Below, in pieces: positions 48,601 to 60,100 of a stretch of DNA of 64,000 bases. The translations under genes were made by a program, and so were the position numbers. The stretch lies in the NCBI GenBank assembly GCA_018881555.1, contig JACAXG010000104.1:2795103-2859102 (forward strand), written 5' to 3'. The notes beneath the pieces are model-generated. The model was given only the letters and a program-made list of their open reading frames with translations. It was not told where the DNA came from and ran no database searches. The stretch's first letter is position 1, and the number at the start of each line of letters is the position of its first letter. Origin of the DNA: Amblyornis subalaris. Taxonomy: Eukaryota > Chordata > Aves > Passeriformes > Ptilonorhynchidae.

Positions 48601-49390
48601 TAATCAATAATCACAGGACTGGAAAAAGTGAGAACAATAGCAAAATTATTCTGAAACTGTGTACAGATGTTTAATTATCTTTTTGAAGGATACTCCATAA
48701 ACAACTGACTTACACATGATATTAAAAAAAGAAAAGCTTCATGACTCTGTTTTTCATTTTAAAGTGTTATCTGACCCCCAGCACACATTTCTGCCCTGCA
48801 GTGGTTCTGCACATCCAGCACAGCTGGCAATGCACGTCTGCTGCAGGGTGTTTTGACTTTCTTAAGATATCACCATCTTTCTCTTCCTTGCCTCATTCCT
48901 ACTTATTTTTGACAAACCACAGAGGACTGATACAGAAATATAAATTTCTGGAAGCTATAACAAGCATGCATATCAGCCTCTTTCATAGGCCTCTCTTATT
49001 TTTATTTCAGCAGCAACTAAAAATATAAAACAAAATTCTCTCTATTACCTGGGACACTCTGAAAATGGTAAGGAAAGACAAAATATTACTCTGGCATAAA
49101 TGATGGTACTTCAAAACTACATTGCCTCATTAGCCTACCTCAATTTTCACTTAGCTGAATGCAACAGACAGAAGAAATATAAGGAAAATAAGGAACAGAC
49201 TGTTTTCAGTGATGTCACCCTGTGCTACAACGTAAACATGGTACAGGGTTCAAAATTACTGGTGTTTTTAGAAAAGCAGCAGCACAAATCAGAATCAAAG
49301 GTGCAACAAAACAAAAGCCATACCTGTCTGCTCTGTCTGAAGGAAAAGGGCAGAGAGAATGAAGAATATTATCCAAGAGCACCTTGCCAT
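39119..49390 (-). CDS. PROZ: PROZ, vitamin K-dependent protein Z (complete, 8 coding exons, 407 aa)
   Basis: Protein Z is a secreted plasma protein made in liver. It carries the serpin ZPI (SERPINA10) to factor Xa on membranes. Exons: 49324-49390, 47612-47775, 46156-46180, 43158-43271, 41672-41803, 40354-40439, 40151-40274, 39119-39630. Domains: signal peptide 1-22; propeptide ending RQKR at 36-39 with carboxylase-recognition Phe at -16 and Ala at -10; Gla domain 40-85 with 11 Glu; EGF1 86-124 with six Cys and a hydroxylation motif at Asp103; EGF2 124-168 with six Cys; protease-like domain about 194-407. The triad is lost: His to Glu223, Asp to Asn268, and Ser replaced within LAGGS. There is no R-IVGG activation site. 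Factors VII, IX, X and protein C keep the triad, so they are excluded. The human protein is 400 aa. Confidence 0.96.
40151..40274 (-). CDS. PROZ: PROZ exon 7, protease-like domain with lost His57 (residues 197-238)
   Basis: The translation begins [20 protein letters not shown] and continues [20 protein letters not shown]. In active enzymes the motif is TAAHC, but here it is TTAEC, so the catalytic His is Glu223. The acceptor is TCTTAG and the donor GCTG|GTAGGT. Confidence 0.95.
40354..40439 (-). CDS. PROZ: PROZ exon 6, linker (residues 168-196)
   Basis: The translation is (D)[19 protein letters not shown] then KSDERFPWQ. The linker joins the EGF2 and protease-like domains. The dibasic/R-I-V-G-G activation cleavage of true proteases is missing before PWQ. 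The donor is CAG|GTATGT. Confidence 0.95.
41672..41803 (-). CDS. PROZ: PROZ exon 5, EGF2 (residues 124-168)
   Basis: The translation begins (A)[19 protein letters not shown] and continues to DKKQCIAL with six cysteines. Residue 156 (codon GAN, N at 41706) is Asp or Glu. The acceptor is GTTTAG and the donor TTAG|GTAGGT. Confidence 0.96.
   Translation of the reverse strand, partial: LKMNVTTKQRKDVTTSATQEVTPTAVLVLMAMXLQRIKNSASH
43158..43271 (-). CDS. PROZ: PROZ exon 4, EGF1 (residues 86-124)
   Basis: The translation begins (D)[19 protein letters not shown] and continues [18 protein letters not shown]. It has six cysteines. C-x-D-x4-Y-x-C-x-C is the Asp hydroxylation consensus. The acceptor is CTTCAG and the donor TTTG|GTAAGG. 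Confidence 0.96.
46156..46180 (-). CDS. PROZ: PROZ exon 3, 25-bp microexon (residues 78-86)
   Basis: The translation is KMFWDIYY plus one base of Asp, the aromatic stack that closes the Gla domain. A 25-bp exon here is characteristic of the factor VII/IX/X/PROZ/protein C family. The acceptor is CACCCAG and the donor ATG|GTAAGC. Confidence 0.94.
46520..47325 (-). mobile_element. Decayed CR1 LINE ORF2 endonuclease fragment
   Basis: On the minus strand, broken frames read [34 protein letters not shown] and AQLQCL, the hallmarks of the N-terminal endonuclease of CR1 ORF2. Stops and frameshifts make it non-functional. It sits in PROZ intron 2 between the Gla exon and the 25-bp exon. Confidence 0.88.
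47612..47775 (-). CDS. PROZ: PROZ exon 2, propeptide and Gla domain (residues 23-77)
   Basis: After CTCCAG| the translation is [17 protein letters not shown] then [20 protein letters not shown] and so on to FENDEML. Residue X25 is Leu, Ile or Val because of an N at 47770. This acceptor, rather than a nearer TATCAG, keeps the -16 Phe of the carboxylase recognition site. The donor is CTT|GTAAGT. Confidence 0.94.
49324..49390 (-). CDS. PROZ: PROZ exon 1, signal peptide (residues 1-23)
   Basis: The translation is [20 protein letters not shown] then QT plus one base of Val, a clear hydrophobic signal peptide. The ATG context is strong (ACA ATG G). The frame is open upstream, but an earlier ATG would bury the signal. 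The donor ACAG|GTATGG is phase 1, as in the family. Confidence 0.88.
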
Positions 49391-49471
49391 TGTTACCCTC
49401 TGAGCCAAATGGCGCCTGCCTGCATTCTTGCAGCTCTTGTGGGAAATGGCTACAGGACAGATGTTGAAGTT

Positions 49472-49480
49472 TAAAGTCCA
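49472..49480 (+). promoter_or_regulatory. HNF4-like site TAAAGTCCA upstream of PROZ
   Basis: The site differs by one base from the HNF4-specific motif CAAAGTCCA. It lies about 82 bp upstream of the PROZ start codon, where liver coagulation genes often carry HNF4 sites. Binding is inferred. Confidence 0.4.
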
Positions 49481-51429
49481 GCTGCTCATGAGAAAACAAA
49501 ACCTCTAAGGGCAAATCCTGGCTGCAATGTCAACACACGGAAAAAAAAANCACAAAAAACAAACCCAAACCAACCCCCTGCTTAGTGGTATAACAGTGCC
49601 CCTTCTCTCTGTGCCCTGGTTGACAGCAGGGGCCTTTGCCAGTGCCACTGAGAGATGCTCCAAGATTTGGGTATTCCTCCCATGCCTCAGCATTCACTTA
49701 CCGTAACACAACGTGGGTGAAGACGAACAGCATGAACATTTCTTTGTACCTTATCAAAGCACAGGCTGGACAATGACCTCAGAGACCAATTTTATGACGT
49801 GGCTCTTTTATGCACTGTCCCCACAAAACATTTGCCAAGACTTATCTGCAATGGGCAAATCCTACTAGCTTTTGGAGCAATCAAGCCCACAAACATGGGG
49901 TTTTCCCCCTAGGGAAGCATCTGAATGGATATGGCATATTTCTTTTTCACTATTAGGTTTGTAATGCCCAGCCATGAAGGAGAGCATGGGAAACTTTTCC
50001 TGATGTCAGGATTCCGTTCACACAGAGACACAGAGACAAACAGAGTGCATGAAAGGAGGTGTGAGTATGGANAGGACTGAAGTACTCCCTGGGCTGCTGG
50101 GGTATGCAGCTGGCAGATGGGGTGACCCTGCTTCCCAGCCCTGGGCAAGAGGAAGGAGAAAGCCATTGGCATGCAGGGAGTTTTTTGGCTTCCAGCACAC
50201 ACAGGCTCCTGGGAAGAGCAAGAAACCATTTCTACACTCAGAGCAACAACTGGTGGGAGGAAGAGTGGTTTTTTACTTAATCTGAGCTATAAACAGATAC
50301 CATTCTGTGTTTTCATGTCATAAATCCCCAGCTATTAGTTGACTATACAGGTTTTTTAACAGAGTATAATTGAATAATATAACTGAACATCTATGAGTAA
50401 ATCCCCAAATAAAACTTCACTTCCCGTCAATTGCAGCTTTGAAAACAAGCTTCAGTGAGTATCAAGGCAGGTGAGGGAAGCAGACCAGATGCCTCATCAA
50501 GGCCAGTCGCTACCAACCCAGGGCTGATGCTACAGCTCACATCACGGACCCTAATGCCTGCAGCAAATAATCAACCTGTGCTTTAAAACTCCATTGTGGG
50601 AGGGGTTTCCTGCACAGTTTCCACAGGGCTGTTTTTCCAGAAGTTCACTTGGAGTTAAAACCCTTCTAATATCAAGCTTGCTTTTATTCATAGCCAGTTC
50701 ANGACCTTACTTATTTGTTATGCCCTCCTTGATATTTCTGCGGAACTAATTAATACAGCCTCCCATCCTCTTCGGTTAACTGTGTATCGAGCTTTCCTTA
50801 GTAAATGAGCTCTCCATGCTCTCCTCAGTCCCCTGAGGCCACCAAGCCCCATTGTACCTGTCCCAGCCAGAGGTTTCCTGGCTAGGCAAGGGAGCGCTGT
50901 TGCCAGTGGTGACGTCTGGTGGGTGCTGGGACTCAGACAGCACCTCCTGTGCCCAGGAGTTGCTGTGGGGGCTCACCTCACCCTCCTTGCCTGGCACGGC
51001 AATGGCTGCATTGCTTTTCCACACTGCTCTTGGCTGTCCATCCCCAGGGGAGCACTTGCCAGTGAGGCTGCTGCTATAGTCCCCCAGTGGCCTGGGACTA
51101 CTTGCCTTTACCTTCTCATGATAATGAATATCAATTCCTGTGCATATGCAGTACAGCAAGTCTGGCTCCCTTCGGCATGAAAAGTATGTCACCACTTGAG
51201 GTCAGCACAGGACTTTGCAGAACCCAGCACAAAAATGTGGATCCACAGATTTTTATTTCTTTTTTAAAGAAATGCTTTACATTTCACAAACCTAAACCTA
51301 TGTCAATTAAGAAACTCTTGTATGTATAAGTCAATTATTCAAATTGGGTTAATATTAACAACATAGACCTTCAGAAGCTGTTTTTTCACAAGATCTTAGT
51401 TTATATGGTCATTCTTTTCTTACTGTGTG

Positions 51430-51450
51430 TTTTTTTTTTTTTAAAAAAAA
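51430..51450. repeat. T13A8 homopolymer pair
   Basis: A T run is followed directly by an A run, able to form a small hairpin. It lies in intergenic sequence upstream of PROZ. Confidence 0.85.
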
Positions 51451-54029
51451 GTATTCCTTGGCTGAGCAGCTGTGTCCTTAGGAATGGGACACAGTGTACT
51501 TAGTATGTGTGGGACTGAGTTTGCTTTTTCTTTATTGATATTAATGCCATAGGCTTTACATTTTATCTTTCATATGACTATGGAAAATTTCATAAACAGA
51601 GGGTTTTAAAAGGGCAATTCTTTCCTCACGCCTTTTTTTGTAAAGAGTTACTGGGATTTCTTTTTCCATTCCTTTAATTACCACAGCGAGCACATGGTGA
51701 CATATTTCATTATGGAATCCTGCACCCTATTTCCTGTAGCCCTCTTTAGGGATTGCCTTCTGCTTGTAGGGTTACTCGTTCCAGAATAAAGTCTGCAGGC
51801 AGTGTCAGATATGAACTTAACAGGATGGAGTAACTGAGGGAGTTAGTCCTGTTTTAGCAACTGGTTCCCATGGAAGTTGTTCCCTGCCCAGTGCAGCAAC
51901 CCAGGGGAAGTGTGATTGCAGACCAGCTGCTCAGGCATTGACGGGGCAGTGATGAGGACATGTCAATGCCAGCCATCTCATGCTATGGACCCTGGCTGGC
52001 CATCAGCCCTGCTGCAGCATGACAGGCCAAGGGCAGCTGTTCTGGGTAACTCATCACATGCTTTTTGGAAATGCACTCCTCAGCTAGTGAAACAGGACAG
52101 CAATTATTTATCAGAAAACACCACCTCTGCACTAAGCAAATAATGAAAGCTGATGGCTGGGCTTGCAGCCACGTTTCTCCCTGTGTGTGTCCTGCCGAGT
52201 GGCACACAGGCACAGCAGTTAATTGTGTGTTGGGGACACTGAAGATGATTCAAGGTGAAGTGGACCATGGTGCTCCTACCCCAGGGTGGGAGGTGCAGGC
52301 CCAGAGGAGCAGTTCCAGCCTCTCCTCTCCTCCACCTCACCTCTCTGCAACCTCTTGCCCTCAACAGGATAAGGGAAAGCTTGCAGCTGCTTGCTGCTGC
52401 AGAGCGGAGGAGGAGAGTTGGGGATGGGCCCCACGAGGAGCAGATCCTTCTAGTACATGCCCTCCCCTCTGGTCCTGTGTGCCCATTGCCAGACCACAGC
52501 TCTGGGAGTGTGGGGGCAGAAGGGAAGAGAACAATGTGCTTTCTCAGATATACATGAAGACATGTATGTTGGTGGTTAGTGACCCAGGAAAGCTCAACTC
52601 ACCGTGAGGAAGTACCAGGGGCCTCTCCAAGCCCCTCTGCTCTGAGCCACCTGTGCTGCAGATGGACCTGGTGACTTTCTTGCCTCTGCCTCCTCTCCTG
52701 CCCCATTTTGCCTGTGGCACAGTCCTCAGCACCCTACTGGCTTCCATAGTGCTCTATCCTTGCTCCAGGTTACCCAGAGTCCCAACCAGCAGGCTGAGAA
52801 GGTAAGAGCAGATGTGACACTGCATTCCTTTAACAACACCTGTCCATCCCATATGGCACAGAGCAGCAGACAAAATGCTGCTGAACCCCACAGCCCTATT
52901 ACCCCTTTTGCTAAACTTCCCATGGCTACAGCAAGCCACCTCCTTGTCCTTCATGTCATCATTTCCCATGCTGGTCACTCATCTCCTGCCCGACAAACTG
53001 AAGACAAAAACTGCTCTGTGCCGTGAGTGTTGATGTATCCCCAAAGCACCATCCCTTCTCATGAGGCAGAGGAGGAGACCAGGACTGGCTGCTTGCTGCC
53101 TGGCTGGTCTCTCCTCATAGGGAAGAGCTCTGGAGAAGCTGCAGGTAAATCACAGCAATTGCTGTCAGCTCCAGAGAGATGAAGAAGGCTGAGGCCAGGT
53201 TTCACTGTGGTTTAACTCAGTAAATCCTTTGTCAGAGGGCTGATTTTTGGGACAAANATGCTGTGGAGATTTAGGCTCTTCTTTGCATGGACAATATGGA
53301 AGTGGAAGCAGCAGATTCAGGAACAAGGGAAAGCTTTTTCAAATTAAAGAAGAAATACTCCCTTGAAGATGACTAGGAACAAGAAAACAGGAGTGCATCC
53401 CTCAGTCCTGGCTAGACACCAGAGGGTCCAAAACAGGTGACTGTTGCCATGTGTGTGTTGGTCAAGAGCTAGCAATAAATGACACAAGCTAATCCCATTC
53501 CCATGCTGATGTAGGCTCTCCTCATGTGCAGTGTGGTTACCAGCATGCTTGTTTATAGGCAGCACAGGTCTTTGTGTGTAGAGAAGCTACAAAAATGTCA
53601 ANTGAACTTTGTCCAGCCAGCAGAGGGGAAACACATACTCCGCAAAGGGTTAATGCTTAGTGCAGTTAAAATGGGTAATGATTTCAGCTAAACACCTGGA
53701 CTGCCATCAGCCAGGTCTGTTCACCACCTGCACAAAAAAAAAAAAAGGTTTTTTTTGCCAAATCCAAAGTGCATCAGCATTTCTAAAAGCAGGAGGAACT
53801 TCCAGCTGTTTCAAAAGAGCATCATCACTGTCTTTGTGGTTTGGTTACAGATTGCAGGTAAGTCTGGAAGAGCAAACATGGGGAAGGAATGTAACCCCAA
53901 GGAGCTCTGATTTTCTCCTGTTGTTGCTGCACTCTCACAACAAGGCTGTGAGCCTACCCACAAGGATGTGCAAGTCTCCTGATGGCCTGGCAATGAAAAC
54001 AAAAGCCACCTTGGAACCACTCTGACATT

Positions 54030-54180
54030 TGCTCCATCCCTGGAAGTGTTCAAGGCCAGGCTGGAGTGGGCTTTCAGCAACCTGGTCTAGTGGAAGCTGC
54101 CCTTGCCCATGGCAGGTGGTGTTGCACTAGGTGATCTTTGAAGGTCCTTTCTAATCAAAACCCTTCTATGATTCTATGAT
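54030..54180 (+). mobile_element. CR1 LINE 3'-end copy with ATTCTATGAT tail
   Basis: CCATCCCTGGAAGTGTTCAA, CAACCTGGTCTAGTGGAAG and a terminal TTCTATGATTCTATGAT define a plus-strand CR1 3' end of about 150 bp in the intergenic region. Confidence 0.93.
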
Positions 54181-57100
54181 CTCTGTAGATGCAAATTCCG
54201 ACATTTTCTGTTTCTGTGCATATATTGTTAAAAATAACAATTGTTCTTGATTTTTNATTTACTAAAATATATTTTTTCTTTGCTTCCACCTTCGTGTTTC
54301 TCTACCTTTCCCCCCAACTTTTATTTTAAAATTCTTTTCCCTACCACAATTCCAACCAATAAAACTGGCTATGTTACAACCAGAAGATGGTAGAGGATGT
54401 GCACAGACTGTAGCACTTCAGCTCCTAGTTACAATTTCAATGATGGATAAGGGAGGGTTAGTAAGGTGCTTANTGTTGCTCTGAGAAGAGGAATATTCCC
54501 TCATGCCTTGTGAAAAATTAAGCCAAAATCACTTTGGAATCTGTGTCATTTGGATGAAGATTTATTACTTTTTTCTCCAGTTTTCTCTGGTAACATCTCG
54601 CCATTGCACTAATCTGGAGTTCAGGATAAAAATGCTTAAGGATGGCTCTCAGAGAAACCTGAACTGTGGATTTTTCAGGCAAACTCCTGGAACACTGACA
54701 CAGTCTGAAGTGGACAATGAAGAGATAAGAAGGTGTTTGGACTTTACTCAGACTTTTTAATGCTGTTCCTCTGTCTTTGTGCTTGACTCTCTCCACTGAG
54801 GACATGGGGCAGCTGCCCTGCAGCTGTGTCCAGGTGTTATGATTTAAGTTGTTCCTTTGACCAGCCAGTCACTTCTTCTGCAACGGATTCATCAGGAGGG
54901 AAGTCCTGACCTCAGCAGCTCCAGTGCAAAGACTGCACCCGACAGCTTCTACCCACAGCCCAGACAGATAAAACTGGGTGGTGGAACTGGCTCCTGCCAG
55001 TCATAAACCTGATTTCCAAGCCATGGAAGACATGGACTCTCTGGACTTGTGCAACTGTCACACTGCTGGACTGCTTTTGGAGATTAACTTCTGCATTTAT
55101 GACAGAAAAAAAAAAATCCATCCATATTGAAATAAGATAGCAAAAAAAGCTTATTCAAGTTTNGAAGTACATCTTTCAGGATGACTTGAGTTAAAACTCT
55201 ATCCTCTCTGTGAGACCCAAAGGGCATTTAGGCGGAGCACTGGTGAGATGTGTGCCTTGATATGCGTCTTGAGTGAGAATTGCAATTCCCTGTGCAATTA
55301 AGCCACTGGAGTAAGTGTCCCTGGAGAAAGAATTTGTTNTTATCTGTTACTGAACATCTGAGGAGGTTGATGATGCTATTTCATGCCTGGCAAAGCAAAC
55401 TGGGAGGTGAGGAAGAAGCTCAGCTGATGGATTCCTCTGAATACCTGTTGAGCTACAGACAGCAATCAAAGCCCATCAAAGGTGTCTGTGCCCTCTGTAA
55501 TTGGTTATGAATACACTGGGAGTGCTGCAGAACTGGGGGAAGTGGTCATGGAGGGCTGGGTGGGAGGACAGATGGATGGCAATGAGGGAATGGGTCAGCA
55601 AGTTCAAGTCCTCTGTTATGGCCTCCCTGGGACACATCTGAGCACGGCCTGCAATTCCATAAATCAGGTTTGTTCTCTCAATACATAGTTTAGGGCTGAA
55701 CTGTAATCAGAGGTTTCAACAGAGGTCCTATAGGAATTCAAACAGGGCTGTATCCTTTGGTGCAGTGATGTCAGGGAGTCACATATGCAGCCATTGGGGG
55801 TTGAACTTCTATCGGTGGCTTGAACACCACAACCTACAANGCACTGTCACTCCTGAATCAAGTTCATTCAGCAGCCTGAAGTTCGGGACATGTGTCAGAG
55901 AAAAATGGCAGGGAGATAATGGAACAGACTACAGAGTGGGTTTTTTTGAGGTTTTTGTANGGAAACCAGACAGTGATCATTGCAGAACAAATTTAACTGC
56001 TCTATTCCTTTCAAACTGATCGACAAATTCCATAATAAAAATAATCCCAAAATTATGACTTTCACACTTGAAAACTGGATATGGTGAAGCTAGGGAATTG
56101 GAAAAATATTGCATACTTTATGCCACAATATGCTTTGTAACATCTCGTTTTCCTCTCTTCCAAAATATGTACTGACGCATATTTTCGAGGTACAACACGG
56201 AGTACCTAATTTTTCTGTGGAGGCTCAAATATCGCAATATCTACTTTGCAATTTTTTCATGCCACTAAACTGGCTGCAAAACAAATAATTTTTTCTCTCT
56301 AGAATGAAATAAGGTAGACAGAGGATGTTAGGTTCAGCTGATAAGAGAGTTAGGCTTTTCTTAGTCTTGAAATATTAGTTATGCTCTTAGATTTAAAATC
56401 TTTTTAGTTGTGAATGATTTAAATAATACTTTATATAAATAATGACATACAACAATATTGTCATTTGTAGGGTATGCAATGTATTCACTTTATTCTAGCC
56501 AAAATCATTATATCAATAATGCTGGTGAAGAAAGTATCTCAGAAAGAAAGCAGGCAAGAAGATATCAGAACAGAGGTGATTTTGGTGTTGATAAGCAAGC
56601 CTTGCCAATGAAATGAGCTTAATCTAACAATTCATTTCACTCAGTGACATGCCCAGTTAATTAGACTCTTGTGAATACACGAGTGGTTTTCTCATTTTCT
56701 AGGTTTTTTTCTGTATACATGTTTATAAATCTAGAAAATTAGGCAGCTTTTTCAGAGGCTTTTAAAATGCTGTCCAACTCTGATACTGTCTTGGTTTGAT
56801 GTTATCCTAGTCTGGCTTGTTTCTATAAAGCATGTACTGCTACAGAAACATTGAGTTAGTTCCAACTTTCATTGCAATGGGAGGTGGGCTTATCCGCAAA
56901 GGCAAAGCCTCCAAGAGACAAATCCAGGTTATCATAGCAAGAGCAGAAGAATTCCCAAACTGTCTGAAGAAATTTCATTATTGTCCGAAACCAGCAAGCT
57001 CTTCTGAGAGTGTCCAAGCCCACCGTCTGAAAACCAGGCATTAGCCCATGAAGAAATAGATGGCATCTCTTAAAGGAAGAACAAACTATCAGAATTTTAG

Positions 57101-60100
57101 CAATCATGTTTAAAAGAGGAAAATGTTGCAATTGATTTGATGGCTAAGGTAATTTGGGTTTATTAAATGTCAAAACCATTAAAATCTTTTGTCAAAACAC
57201 TCCTTACCCAGGGTAGGAAATTTGACAAGTTGGTGTATACCCCTCATTTCCCTCACCTCCCACATCCTTTTTCCCAGCTGATGACACCAGTAACAAAGTA
57301 AACATCATTTCTATTGGGTTATGTGGGAGTTTCCTCCATCTTCTTGGCAGATGTGTTTTCCATCTTTATCTTAACCGGCACAGAACATGTTTTCTGTGAC
57401 CAGGATATGAAGGGCAAGCTTGCAAATATCCCTGTCCACATAAGGGATTTGAAGCAGTTTCAGTCTTTTGACGGGTCATGCACCTTCAAATATGTTCTCA
57501 AAGCCACTGACAATTCCAATTAATTCATCAGAATGCATCTAGCAAAGTCTTCTGGAAGGCATGCTGGGACAACATCCTCAGAAAATGTGTTAAGTTCCTC
57601 CAATTTGAGAAGGACTGTGCTGCTGCTGAAAGTTTCTGTATCAAATTCAGCATGGGCAATTATTTTTTCCACTCTGTGCGTTGGCTTTTACTTTTCTTTG
57701 TCCACCATCCCTGTGTCAGATTATTAAAGTAGTTGCTAATAAGACAATACCAACAAGTCTAAGTTGCATTTCAATAATAGAACGGACCAAAGCTCCTTGC
57801 ACTTTATATAGGCGTCGTACTGCAAAAATAAAATAGACTAGTCCTGTATCCTGAAGCTGTAGCAATATATACCTGTTTTGGAGGGATTTTAGAGGGCTGC
57901 CAAAATGCCAAGCAAGTAGAAAATCAGAACTTTGCAATCAGAATTATGATCTCAATGAAAACTTTCATATAAAGTTCTGCACTTCATTACAATATTCCTA
58001 ATGGCACTCATAATACACAACCAAAAGCCTCAACACAGAAGAGAACTTTGCCTCATTTGTAGAGCAGTATAGTCAGACTTACACAGTAAAGAGATATTTA
58101 CTGTCTTTTAAAACCTCAACATTCTGCCTACAAACATTTACAAATTTACATATATATTTGGTCTTCCTCAGCTTGTGTGAAGTCTCTTTGGGAATTAAAT
58201 GGTCAGGAAATTGGAGTTTAGGCAACCACAATTTTTGCTTTACTGTTCTAGGTTGAGTACCGTTTTTATGATTCAGAACACCATTTTTCAGTACCTAGAA
58301 TTTGCTACTTTTTAGTAAATTACAGTAATAAATAATGTATTTGAGGTTTCAAGTATGGAGCAGTCCCAGAACAGTATCTACATGCTGTCAAAACAGTTAT
58401 TGCTAATATCTGAATGAGGCATGTGGAATTCTTCAGGGTTTGGCCAACACAGGAAATTGCATAAAGGTGTAATGTTAGACTAATTTAACTACATCAGCTC
58501 AGCCTTACCTGCCCACACACATACCTTCCCAGTTTGTATTCGGCTTCTAACATACATAAGCTACACTAGGTCAAGCCAAGCTTAAAGAAACAGTCAATTC
58601 TACTAATTTGACCATGTATTTCACTGTTAGTCAAGAGGTGAGGCAGTGAGGAACAACAAGAGGGTAAGAAAAACTCTGGTAGAATTCAGTGTCTTTCATA
58701 TGGGTGATAAAACATGGGACAGTTTCTTATTTTTGTAGTAAAGGGCAAAGTGAGGAACACTTACCAACAATCCCATACCTGCAACCCCACTTCTCCCCTA
58801 GGCTCACCCTCTGAGCACTTGCTTGATGCTGAAATGGAGACATAAGGTCATTCAGGATTAGAGACCTGAGCAGAAGCACAGTATACAGGAAAGTGGAATA
58901 ACCCACCCAAAACATTGACATCAGGGAAGTCTATCTCAAAGACCCCCTTAGGGAGTGGGGCTGGATGAGCATGATGAAGAGTAAATGGCTGCCAATCCAG
59001 GCTGCTTACCCGCCACAGAGACATGCTGGGTAAATGCCAGCCTCCCTGGTGACCTCGAGATGGCTGCTCAGGGCCTCAGTGGTTTCCTTATTTTCAGGAT
59101 GGGCATGTGGATCTGCTGTGATTCCTGTGACTTTCTGCCAACCAGCTTCATGATTTCTGAGACTTATATGGGAACTTGTTGTAAATGAATGCATAGGCTG
59201 AAATTTTAGTAGCATAATATTGAAAAATTGCATATTTATTAGTAAAGCAAAGGCAAACACAGCGCTGGGCCCTTAGCAGATTGCCAGAGGCGTGCTCCAT
59301 TCATTCCACGGTGAGCTTAAGTACATTCTCAAACTGTTACATATTCATGCTTGTGAGATCTGGTGAGATAGCAGACTTCCAGATGCATGCAGTTTATCTT
59401 CTTTGTTGTCTTGAATTGTCCTGTTCTCTGGTTCTGTAGTTTATTAGCTTAAAGATATTTATTACCATGTATCCATTACAACTATTTCAAAGTTACAATT
59501 CACTCTAGTCTTGTTTCTACTTAACTGTATTTTACTAATTCTACATAGTACATTATCATTGGTAAATGTTAAATTCATATACGCGAAAGCCAACATTATC
59601 ATTCACTCATTTATCACAGAACTGGACTGCAAAGGCAAAACCAAAATNCTAATACTTGCTGTGTGGGTGGTACTGGGACTTTGAAGCACCTGTCTGATGC
59701 TGAGAGGAAGGCACTCCTGTCTGTAACACTGAACACACACTGTGAAGGCTCAGCTGCTGTTACCAGCCTCCACTTAGCTCAGAACCACCTTTTTTGCTGA
59801 TTTAAGCCAGTATTTAGGACACGGAGGACCATGGTCTTCCACCTCCATGGGGGATGATGCCTGTGCTGTCACTGAGGTATCAACTCAAGTGACATGCAAG
59901 GGACAGTAACTTCCAGCAGAGCAGAAGGACAGACAGTTGCCGTTGAAAGCAATATCTGCCATTGAAGCGCCATTCAACAGAGCTTGTTTGACAGAGACCT
60001 TGGTATTAGGGACAGTTTCATGATCAGTAAAGTACATTTAGCTTCCAGTGCATCTTGTGTTGAGTTTCATCACAAGAAATTATTCAAACCTGCTGAAACA

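Noticed and set aside
39119..49390. Factor X, VII, IX or protein C as identity of the Gla-EGF-protease gene
   Set aside because: The catalytic His, Asp and Ser and the R-IVGG activation site are all missing. The C-terminal sequence and position next to PCID2 fit PROZ.
49690..49738. Alternative PROZ first exon with a hydrophobic start (MFMLFVFTHVVL) and a GTAAGT donor
   Set aside because: It ends in phase 2 and would frameshift into a stop in exon 2. The signal exon at 49324-49390 has the right phase and a strong Kozak context.
52065..52607. 180-codon plus-strand ORF in the intergenic region
   Set aside because: Its composition is low in structure, there is no recognisable domain, and overlapping frames on both strands are equally open. 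It is probably chance in GC-richer DNA.
57314..57523. 69-codon hydrophobic-start ORF (MGYVGVSSIFLADVF)
   Set aside because: It is short, with no family resemblance and no splice-consistent continuation.
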